NCBI GenBank assembly: GCA_002118135.1
Contig: BDIU01000417.1
Coordinates: 1 to 64,000 of the forward strand
Origin: Trebouxia sp. TZW2008
Lineage: Eukaryota; Chlorophyta; Trebouxiophyceae; Trebouxiales; Trebouxiaceae
DNA length: 64,000 nt
Direction: 5' to 3'
This document shows positions 1 through 10,800 of the stretch, one piece after another; the stretch's first letter is position 1; the number at the start of each line of letters is the position of its first letter. Both the position numbers and the translations under genes were made by a program. The notes below the pieces were generated by a model that worked only from the letters and a program-made list of their open reading frames with translations, had not been told where the DNA came from and ran no database searches.

Positions 1-827
1 GGGCGAAAGCTTTCGGCCCCTTTCGCTGCCGAAAGCTTTCGGCTACCTGCCCGCTCACTGGTCAGAGCGTTCGATTCACACAATTGCGACGTTTCAAGTT
101 CGGTAGCCTGCCCAATGTGACGAGCTCCAGAGCGCAAAGCCTTCGGAAGAGCCGTGAATTTGTCTGCCTTGCACCGCAGCAAATTTGTTGATAGTATGAC
201 CAGTGCGCTCCTGACATCAGCTGCTGCTAAGATGTTTCAGCTGATCACAGTGTCTGGCCAAATCACGATGAAAGCGGTCCCTGTAATCTCGAGTGCAGAA
301 CAGCCTGACTTGCACGGCACTCTAAGATGCTGAAATTCCAGCCTGCATTACACATTCAGCAATGAGTCAGCATGACTTGCGCTCCCGCTTCAATTATTGT
401 TACGTGGCCTGATCATATGATATCATGCATGATGGCGCCATAATGCTATAATAATTATGTTTGCAGACAGCATGCATGCAATCACCAACACGCCGCCACA
501 ACTTGACATAAGTTGAATGTGAAGCAAATTTAATCGACAAAAGCATACGAGCATTCTGCAAGCTAGAAACCCTATCACGGCCCTAGCCACCTTCCTGCCC
601 GAGTGATGCATGAAATGCGCCTTGCATGATTGATTGAAAGCACGAACCTTGAACAATTGTATCGGCTGTTGCGAGCAAGCGATCTCGTAAAAGTCTCGTT
701 TCACGTCAACGCCTGATCTGCTGAGCGGCTGTGAAGCGCCTTGCTATGTCCATTTACTGCGTGGCAAGTGCAAGTCACTGTTGAAGTCGTTGTGGCGAAC
801 GCTTCGCCTTCACTGCAAGGTTCCAAG
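1..827. other. intergenic left edge with short palindromes
   Basis: No supportable gene. The first 43 bases hold two versions of the same palindrome: GCCGAAAGCTTTCGGC at 28-43 is a perfect 16-bp inverted repeat, and a 12-bp core CGAAAGCTTTCG occurs at 4-15. The rest up to the zinc transporter start shows only short reading frames without family resemblance. The zinc transporter promoter and 5' leader should lie in the right-hand part, but I see no clear TATA element. Confidence 0.5.
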
Positions 828-3800
828 ATGCCAGACGAGGCGCGAGAACGTCTTCTGCCGCTCGGCCACAGTGCGCAACCCAACACATTGGCAGGTGTGC
901 TCCATACGAAAGCATTTGGCTCGTCAGGTGTTGCTCACCCGGGCTTTGACTGACCTGGTGATGTCCTGCAGCGCTGAAGGAAAGGACTTCCTGCATCCTA
1001 GCTGGTGGCCAAACAGCAGCCTCAGCTGGCAGCAAGGTATGCTACAGCTCATGTGTCTCTGTGGCTCATGTGCACATGACACTGTTTGCTTGTACCAAGT
1101 TTTCTCTGCTGTAAACAGGTGCAGAACAGATTCATACTAGCGCTATGCTTCTCTTTCTTGTTCATGATCATAGAGGTCATTGGAGGGTACTTCGCCAACA
1201 GGTAGATGAAATCTGGTTTTGCTCCAAGGTTGCGCGACCAGGCATCTAACAGTACACCAACTTTGCTTCTGCTGTGCAGTCTTGCAATCATGACAGATGC
1301 AGCGCATCTGCTTTCAGATGTGGGTGGCTTTGCTGTGGCAATCTTTGCTGCACACTATGCCTCCAAAGCAAGTCAGACATCCCATACATTTGGGTGAGGC
1401 TTTTTGCATCAAGCTTCACGCAATGGTGTCTTGCATAGTCTTTTGCCTTGTGGCCTGAACCTGAGATGTCCACAAGTCCTTCTGCATGCTGAGGTGATGG
1501 CTACAGCATTCATTGATGACTGCATTTACACGATGATGAAGGCCTCAGCACTCAGGCTTTGCTTTCAACATCTGCAACCATCCTCATTAGACCTGTGATT
1601 GAGATCTGTCACAGACTTGAGATTCTCAGCTTCCACTGCATTTGGCGAAATAGGACTTGTGCCACACGTACCTAGCAGTATATGCTGGAACATGTAATCA
1701 TTACTATTGTTGTTACTGCATTTGACATGGCACAATATTTCACCAAATAAAGTCATGCTTGCATCAGCCACACCAATCATCCATGAGCTCTGATGCACAT
1801 ATAGCCGATTGAGTGCCTTGGCAGCGCTACATCAACACAGTGTCAAAGTGCTTCACAGGCACCATGCACACATGGCCTGCGTGTTGTCTTGGCAGTGCTG
1901 CATCAACTGATAGATGGAGTGCAACACAGGTACCATAGGGTAGAGGTCCTAGCAGCGCTTGCCTCAGTGCTTTGCAGTTGGGCAGTGACAGGCATTCTAG
2001 TCGCTGAAGCAGTCCACCGTATCATGAACCCTACTCCAGTAGATGGCAAGCTCATGTTCTTTCTGGCTTTGGCTGGCATTGCCATCAACATTCTGAATCT
2101 GCTGATCCTTGGTGGCCACCACAATCACGGTGTGGGTGGGGATGATCATGGCCATGGCCACAGCCACGGTGAGGACGGTCATAGTCCTGGCCACAGCCAT
2201 GGAGCAGACGGCCACAGCCATGGCAGTGATGGCCACAGCCATGGGCATGGGGACAGTCATGATGGGCATGATCACAGCAACATGAATCTGAGAGGCGCTG
2301 TGATCCATGTGCTTGGTGACTTTGTGCAGTCCATTGGAGTTGCTGTTGCTGGCGCCCTGATATGGTGGAAACAGGTCAGATCTGTTGCATATGAGCCATT
2401 CTGTCCAAATAAAAGTTACGCGTGAGCCAAATGCTCAGGCATTCACCTGACAGTGCACCTGTCTACCAAGTACCATGTGTCTTTCTCTCCATTCATTGAT
2501 CAATCTTGATTTATACTGTTCTACAGCTCTGACTTGTGTCTGTGGTGCTTGTCCAGTCAGATGGGCTGTGAGCATTGTTGGGGTTGCAATGTATCCTTTT
2601 CAGCATTTGTGCAGACAAATGCTCATATGTGACAAGCAGAAGAAGAAGACTACTTTCACGAGCCCGCTGCCAAGGTTGACTGCACGTACCACATGCTGAC
2701 AAGTTTCCAGGAGGTTCAGGCAACTCATGACTTAGTGTCAGATTCACGGAACTCATGGTCATGTGCCTGTGAGATGCATGCAGCTCATGACAGATTTTGA
2801 GAGCTTCAAAATTCCTTCATCCATCCATCCATCCATTCATGGATTTATTCGCCCATTTATTCACTCATGTCTTCAGTTATTCCTTTTCTCTGCAGGATGA
2901 TGAGAGGTGGCAGCTGGCTGACCCCATTTGCACCTTCATCTTCGCCATCTTGGTGCTGTTCACCACTCAAGGCATTCTGCGTGACATCTCAGACATTCTG
3001 ATGGAGCGTGTGCCGCGCCAAATAGACATTGACAAACTGGAGCAGGGCATGCTACAGGTGAGACTCACAGCGTCAATAAGGACAAGTCGATCTTTGCAAA
3101 TGGAGAGGTCAAAATGGGCGTCCCTGCACTGCAGTCCAAAGGCCAGCAGCCCACAACGGTCATGTACTATCTATTCTGATCTGATTTTATTAGTCTTTGC
3201 TGTTTGGCCCTACTGAAGCAGGTCCTGTTGTTAGTGTTGTCCATTGTGACTGATTTCAGCATGCCAGGCATGTTTTGCCATGCTTTTGTCTGTTCTTCAA
3301 GATACACCATTTGCAGCTGTGCAACTGGGTCACTGTGCGCAGTGCTCGCCATTCATGTAACCTCTCAGCATCAGTATTCCCTTTTGCTGGAAAGCACAGG
3401 CCTAGAACTATGGGATCTTGCTCTTGTGCTACGCCGTTGCTATCTTGCAGCCACAGCGTTTGCAAATGCAGCCATCTTGTCACGCATGATTGGCAAGCGC
3501 CGACATCACAGTTCCTGTCTCGCTAACATTGGCCTCATTGCGCAAGGACACATCCAGTTGATCAGACAAGTGATTGCCCCAATCAATGAGGCAGTACACT
3601 GATCAGTCAATCAAGCAAGCAATCAGTCATTCATTGAACAACGAACTCCATCAGCTGTTGTGTATCTGCAGATTGAAGGCGTGGCTGAGGTCCATGACCT
3701 GCACGTCTGGTGCATCAAGCCAGGCATGCCAATCCTAGCTGCCCATGTTACATCAACAGAGGCAAGTGATGGCAACACAGTGCTGAGCAGTGTCACGCAG

Positions 3801-4088
3801 TATTGCCAGAGCTACGGCATTGATCACTCCACCATCCAGGTCTCAGATGCTGCCTGTCCGTGCAAGCCGTCTGAAGCTGGTTCACACGACCACAACGACC
3901 ATGGTCACTCTCATGACGACAGTCATGACCATGATCATGATAACGGTCATGAACAAACACACGGACATGATCACAGCCATGACCATGATCACAGTCATGC
4001 TGAAGGGCAACACAATCACAACGGCAAGCCTCATAAGAAGCATCAGCATGATCATGGGCAAGAGGAGTCTGGCAGTGATTTGGTCTGA
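828..4088 (+). CDS. MTP1: zinc transporter, cation diffusion facilitator (MTP1/ZnT group)
   Basis: Seven exons, 450 residues: 828-894, 972-1036, 1119-1201, 1280-1393, 1930-2374, 2896-3057, 3672-4088; all phases close. CDF proteins are Zn2+/H+ antiporters of the vacuole or other endomembranes. TM2 carries DAAHLLSD with the HxxxD pair H81/D85, and TM5 carries HVLGD with H236/D240, the intramembrane zinc site of the family. A cytosolic His-rich loop (about residues 173-226) sits between TM4 and TM5, as in plant MTP1 and ZnT. The cytosolic C-terminal domain begins LEQGMLQIEGVAEVHDLHVW across the last intron, which confirms that splice. A second His-rich tail (about 383-441) ends the protein; a double His-rich arrangement is unusual. 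The first two short exons rest on phase only. Convergent with eIF3d. Confidence 0.92.
1812..1912 (+). repeat. weak acceptor-edge echoes upstream of zinc transporter exon 5
   Basis: Two stretches, about 1818-1860 and 1888-1912, resemble the start of the following exon (gtcctagcagcgcttgcctc..., from 1944). Both share CTTGGCAG(C/T)GCT and CATCAAC. They are the faintest examples of the exon-edge pattern in this window and could be chance. Confidence 0.3.
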
Positions 4089-4881
4089 AGTGGGGTGCGA
4101 CTTGAAAGCATCCCCAGGCTCTGCAACTCGAAATCATGCCAGGGTGATGCAAATATGGACAGATTTGATGCGGGGTCCAAGGCTGGGAGTCGGGACTAGT
4201 ATTGGCAGCAGAGACTGATTACGCTCTCACTCCCAAGAGGCTGCTTCTACTGTCAGAGGTGCCTTGTATGGGCGCCTGATGGTGTAGGCTTTTCGGCTTT
4301 TCTTCTGTTCCTTGCACTGTTGCTGCTATTTTGGGCTCAAAGCTTGCTATCTGTACAATGCAAAGGCTGGATGTCTATTCGTGAATTCTTTCCTGCAAGC
4401 AGAAGTATCTCATGGCGCATGCATGCAGACATGGGCGGAGTTGCTTGAAAGGCCAGTACAGGATGTGAATCTGACATAGGCTTCAAAATGTGCCTTCATC
4501 ATGTACTACCAGCAAGCAGCTGTACAAGCTGCTGGTAAGCCAAAGCACTGTCTGATCATTTCCTCTGTGAACATGCCCAGTTTGTTGTATTGCAATCTGA
4601 CTTAGACAGCAAAAATGCTGCTGTCCTTAATGCATGCAATGTAATGAATTGACTTGTCGACTACTGCACAGGTTGCTAAACCCAAAGCATACCTTACAAA
4701 AGCGCTGACAGCAGTGACATATGATGCATGGCCTATAAAATCAAAGCACTCCACACAAAAACAGCAAATAGTCGTACATTGGACTGAAGCATGTCAATTA
4801 TGCAATAGCTTGCTTTCGCAGAACAGAGCAACAATTGGGGCTATGCCATCTGTACAGATAGCAACGTCTACTCTTCAACGT
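4089..4881. other. convergent intergenic spacer (3' ends of zinc transporter and eIF3d)
   Basis: Both flanking genes end here, so the stretch should hold two 3' untranslated regions. On the minus strand a TGTAA motif (the usual green-algal polyadenylation signal) lies at 4698-4694, about 185 nt past the eIF3d stop. On the plus strand the first TGTAA after the transporter is at 4640-4644. No gene seen. Confidence 0.5.
4694..4698 (-). terminator. candidate TGTAA polyadenylation signal of eIF3d
   Basis: TGTAA on the minus strand about 185 nt downstream of the eIF3d stop codon. TGTAA is the dominant signal in chlorophyte mRNAs; assignment here is by position only. Confidence 0.35.
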
Positions 4882-7800
4882 CTACTCTTCATCCTCGTCC
4901 TTGTCTTTGTCATCGTCCTTGTCTTCAGCCTTTTCAGGCACCTCATCTGCAGGAGCCTCCTCAGTCTCAGGCATCGCTTCATCTGTGTAATTCTGCAACC
5001 AGCAACACCCACCTGAGCATGTCCTCAGCGCAACAAAGCCACATGAAGCTTGAGATGCTGCCAGCCAAGAATGACCAGTTAATTTGTGTTGGAGCTGATG
5101 GCACAATTGCAAATGTGCGTTGCTGAACCTGACTGGCTGCGATGCTTTCATCTTGACATACGATGAGAAGGAAAGCTGCCTTACAGCTCACTTGCTCGAA
5201 CGCATTGTCTGGTACAGACTACAAGCGCATAATGGGCTTGTTCATTCATGCGTTCAACACGCATGCTGAACAGGCTCAGCAGGCCCAGCTAGGTACATGC
5301 TAGAGCAATCAAATGCCTCCAACCATTTTCAGTTTTGTGCTAATTTAAACCATCTATTCTGCACTCTAAGGGCCGAGAGATGTTAACAGCTCACCTGCTC
5401 AAAAGCATTGTCTGGTACAGAGTACAGCCGCATCACTGGCTTGTTGGGCTCCTTCACAATGATGAACTTGCCCTCATCAAGCTTGAGACACACGTCAATG
5501 ATGGCTCTTACAATGCCCCAGCAGTTCTCCATGTGCAGGTTGATTTGCATGGCAAAGTCCTTGGGCTTGCACACCTGCATCATCAATAACAAACTCAAAG
5601 ACAAGCTTTCTGTAACAGCAAACTGCAGGAAAAGGATTTTGCTGTTTCTGCTTGCACACCGCCATCATTCTTCTTTATGAGCGTACAGTCAACAAAACAA
5701 AAGTCAGCATTGCAAATTGGTTGTTTTGAGCAATTTCCAATGCGCTGTATCATGGACATACTGGCAGGACGCCCACAAATCAAGCAGTTGTCCATATGGC
5801 ACCGTAAGCATAGCCGACCATGTTTGGGCACTGAGGCTCTGCTCCTTCATGCTTTACCATGAATGGAGGGTCATCGACCACACTAGAAATCACAGAACAG
5901 ACACCAGACAAAAAACAAATGGTGATACTCTGCAGAGGAGAGAAAAGTCATACCTGTGTGCCAAGTATGACATGATGCCTGGAATCTCTCTGCTGTGCTC
6001 TGCTGACATGACTGTCAGTCATTACAGTATCTTGCATTCCAGAGCAGAAAAATTGCATACCTGTGTACCCAGGATCACATGATGCCTGGGATCTCTTTGC
6101 TGTACTCTGCTGACATAGCCCAGCTTGATAATCTCGACACCTGAGACTAGAGCTGCTGCTGTCCACTTGGCTAGCTTGTTTGCGTTGTTCTTCAACTCTG
6201 TAGCCAGCACTGCTCCTCTTTGCGTTTCTAGCTTATGCCGCCAGTCAACACCTGCAAGGTTGCACACCGTTGTCAATGAGGTGCTGTCCATACTGATTGC
6301 TTGTCTACTCTGTGGCCAGCAATGCTCCTCATTGTGTCTCTAGCCTATGCTGCCAATCATTATCAATTAGCAGTGAGCTGCTGTCCATTTTGGCAACTTA
6401 TGAGTTTTGTTTGGCAGCTCTGTGACTAGCACTGCTCCTCTCTGCATTTCTAGCTTACGCTGCCAGTCAACACCTGCAAGGTCCTGCGTCGTCATCAGTA
6501 TGTTGTGATGCAACTGGCAAGATTGACGGAGTTGTGCTTAAGGTCTGTGGCCAGCACAGCTCCTTTTTGTGTGTCTAGCTGATGCCACCAGTCAACACCT
6601 GCAAGATTGCGCAACACTACAGATGAGCTGCTAGGTGTTTGGCCAGCTACAACAAACAACAGATGAAAGCTTTGTCATGCATACTGATACATGCGTGATA
6701 TACGCAGCAGCCAGGCTGTCGCCTGCAGGCCTCCAAATTGAGCCTTCAGAAGGCTTTAGGGTGTCTCAGAAGTCTCCTGGTCACAACATTCAACGTGGGC
6801 TCATTCTCACTGAATGAAAAGAGTGCGATTGGGCACCAATCACCACCTTCAGACTGCAGTGATGCCTGTGAGCAAGGATAATAATTGTTCCAAAAACTCC
6901 CAACTGAGGAGTAAGAGGCTTAGGTGGTATGGACATGTCTGCAGGATGCTAGAGACTAGGTTGCCTAAGCAAGGATAATTTGATGTAAAAACAATCTTCT
7001 GCCAACAAATGCAGCCTTGTCAGCAAAAACACTTTTTGATTGCAGGAGCCTCTGCAGAGCTCACTCAATATACCGACACGTCTCAACAAGGAAGTCATTG
7101 AGCTTCACTGATACAGACCTGTTCTTGTACAGCAGTGAGCTTTGAAGAAAATGGCATAGCCAAATGGGTCGCTGCAAACCCTGCTTACTGCCTGATCACA
7201 TTTCTGCATTTAATCACATGGATTCTACTCGTAATTATACGATTCTTGAGTCCACAGAAGCTGGCATTGCTTCTTGAGAGCACTTCATTGACTGAGAACG
7301 CTCTGCAGCAAGTCAATCGATCAATCATTCAATAGAATTCACAGTCCAGGGTAGGGAGCCAGATGTGACTCATCAGACTTCCTGGCTTGAAAGCAGAGGT
7401 GAATGTGTCTGGCAACCAAAGGCAGCTGATCAGTGGCAAGTGGCCTGACCAAATGTCACTGAAGAGCTTACTCAAGACGTGATCACCTCTTGGATAATTT
7501 AGATGATGAGGTGTCTACTAGAGGGATTCAGTGACATTTTGACTTGAGAGAGCTTTGCAGCAACACGCATGCCAAGCATTACTAAAGATGCCCAGATGGG
7601 TGTCTACTAGAGGCATTCAGTGACATTTTTACTTGAGTGAGCTTTGCAGCAACATGCATTTGCCAAGCATTACTGAAGATGCCCAGATGGGTGTCTACTA
7701 GAGGCATTCAGTGACATTTTTGCTTGAGTGAGCTTTGCAGCAACATGCATTTGCCAAGCATTACTAAAGATGCCCAGATGGGTGTCTATTAGAGGCATTC

Positions 7801-10800
7801 AGTGACGGTTTCATTTGAGTGAGCTTTGCAGCAACTAGCATTTGCCAAGCTTTACTAAAGATGCCCAGTTTGTGAGCACACTTCAGCAAATGACTCAATA
7901 GCTTCGCTCATAGGAGTATGACCTTGACTGAGTGGGCTCTACAGAAGCTGGTATTCGCACAATTGCACTTCAGGGCTTACTCAGTACATGACTACCGGTC
8001 GACAGTCACAGCACTGGGTTTTGCTTGTCGAGAGGCAGTCATTGACTGAGTATGCTCTGCAGAAGCCAGGATTTGCAAAGAGTCGCTGCAGCGCAACATC
8101 TGAAGACCTCCTACAGCTAGGAGCTTTCACTTGTGGGGGTACAACTGTGTAGCAAGCAAACTCTGCAGGAGCTGGCATTGCCAAAATGTCAATATTGCAG
8201 GGAGCACAATTACAGATTCTCAATTGACTAAGGCTGTCAAAATTTGCTTGCCTGCTGGATGCTACGATGTCCAGGCAGTCTGGCAGACAGGCTGGCAGGT
8301 AGACAGCCCAATTCATCAATTGGCAACTTTGTTATGATGGCCCACCTGTGAGCTTTGGATCAAACTCATTGAGGGCTTTGACAGACAGCAGCTCATCCTG
8401 CCCCTTGTGCTTCAACACTCCGTCAATCTCACACCTCACCACTAGCTCAGTGTCTTGCGACACCTTGTACTTACGATACCTGCAGCAAGATTCACAGTAT
8501 GAGGGCAAGCGGCTTGCAGGCAACTTTGCTGCATCTGTCTGCACATAGCTAGGTCATGGCTCCTCAAAAGCAACCGTGCAGCTTGTGATGATATCAACAT
8601 CTGTGCTGTCAGACTGGCTTGTGAGTCCGGGAATGAAGCATGTGATTGATGCATGTTGAGACACTTGCAAGCAGATGAGATGACCTGTCCTGTTTTAAAA
8701 TCATGACAGCAGCAAATTTTGACACTGGCGGCTCTATATTACCGTCAACCACAAAGTCAGGTCAGGCTGTTGAAGCTACTTCCAACTGCTGCTTTCCATG
8801 CCGGCCAATGTTCAGTGTGATGTTCACTGTGATCACAGGTGGTATGGTTTGACAAGACTGGCTTTACCTGTATGCTGTAGAGGCTAGGTTCTCATTGCCC
8901 TCAGCAAATGGATTTTTGCTGCCACAATCATACCTCTCACCATCTCCCACTAGCACCTGCACTTGCCAGCACTTGTGTGAAGCAAAAGCTTGCAAGCGAT
9001 GCAGAAAGTCACATGCTAGTTCAAAATGAATGCCATGCAATTATAAGCAGCAAATGCATGCTGGGTGCAAGGGTGAATGTAAATATGGTAAAACTTATGA
9101 CAACAACAGAGCAGCAAGTACAGCGCAGGCAGCGCAGCACAGCACAGCACGGCACGGCACGGCCCAGCCCAGCACAGCACGGCACGGCACGGCCCAGCCC
9201 AGCCCAGCCCAGCCCAGCCCAGCCCAGCATGATCGCCGCCGAGTAGGCTAGGCATGGCACGGCACAGCACAGCACAGCACAGCACAGCACAGCACAGCAC
9301 AGCCCAGCCCAGCCCAGCCTGAACCCATCCAGCAGGCACAGCGCAGCAGGCACAGCGCAGCACAGCACAGCACACCTGCTGTGAGAAGGCTTGATTGACA
9401 GCAGTGGCCTCCTGAGAAAGCTGCTGCACTCCATTGATGTTGTCTTTCTCCTCCAACACAGACTCAGGCGCTGTTTCAGCCACAGTCAAGTAGTCTAGGT
9501 TGCTGCCATCTCGCTTGTCAAAGAAGAGCTTGTCTCCTGCTCTGGTAACCACAATATCCCAGGAGTAGACAGACCGAGGGGCGCACATGAGACTGGTCAA
9601 TAGGACGTCTGTCATGAAGACTGTAGCCTTGTCTTCGCTGGCTAGCTTCCTGCAAATCAGCATAGCAAACGTCGGATGATGTGCATTTGGCATGTAAGGG
9701 ATGAGTCAATCACAACACTGACGAAGACTGGTCAACAAGGAGTCTGTCGTGAACACTGTGGCCTAGCCTTTGCTGGCAAGCTTCCTGAAGATTGAAACAA
9801 AGGAGGCTGACAACATGCATATGTTGACCTAGGCACAAGGACAAACACACCAGCTGCATGAACATTGGGAGATCAGATTTGCATAGTGCAAAGATACTGC
9901 ATTGCAGTAGCCTAACTTGTACATGACACAGAACAATGGGCATTCAGCACCTGTCACGAAGACTGTGGCTCCCTTGGCTGACTAGCTTCCTGAATAACAA
10001 AAGAGGGACCAAAGTGACGACACAGATTGAACAGCTCAAACAGGAAAGTCCATCAAAGGGCTTAAGTCAGCTGTGTACCTGATGACAGGGTCATCTGACG
10101 TGGTGACGCTCTTGAAGACCTTATTAGTGCGCTTCAAGGGACGGTCAGCCGTGGGCGTAACACAGTAATACACCTTGTCACAGTAATCCAAGGCAGGCCA
10201 GATTCAGCTCTGTACCTGATGACAGGGTCATCTGATGTGGTGACGCTCTTGAACACTTTGTTGGTGCGCTTCAAGGGGCGATCAGCCTTGGGCGTAACAC
10301 GATCGTACACCTTGTCGTAATACTCCAAGGACCCACAGAAGGCAATGTCCTCTGGCTTGCCCACTTGGAAGTTGAGCTTGGCCAGAGAGGTGAAGGGAAT
10401 GGACTCCACGACTGGCCATTCTGGCCTGATATCCACAGAGCTGCTGTATGTGACTTGCTGCAACAAATCAGACGTGTCAGTTGGATGAGGATTAAGAGCA
10501 GGTGTCTGGGACCTGCCAGTCTGGTTGATGTCCACAGGGCTGCTGTGTGTCACTTGCTGCATGCAACAGCAAGAGTCAAATCAATGTATGGTTTGCAGGC
10601 ACTGCAAAGTCAACTCGACCAATAAGGTGAAGGCGATGGACTCCATCTTTGGCCATCTGGCCGGATATACACAGAGCTGGTGTATATGACTTGCTGCAAA
10701 CACCAGCAAATGTCAGCATCACAGAGCCAGACAGAGTGAGAGTGGGGAGGCATGAGTGCCAGACATGCCGGCAGCAGCTTGTTCCTGTGGCCTGATGTCC

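Noticed and set aside
1997..2308. Minus-strand open frames over the His-rich loops (also 3793-4152)
   Set aside because: They are antisense shadows of the repetitive CAC/CAT codons of the zinc transporter, with no independent family content.
7135..7335. A 66-codon hydrophobic frame on the plus strand in an eIF3d intron
   Set aside because: It lacks an ATG at its start, is antisense to the gene and has no homologue that I recognise.
9016..9693. A 225-codon minus-strand open frame across 9016-9693
   Set aside because: Its right part is the genuine eIF3d exon 4, and the rest is translation of the pentanucleotide satellite in the intron (Cys/Ala/Trp-Gly repeats).
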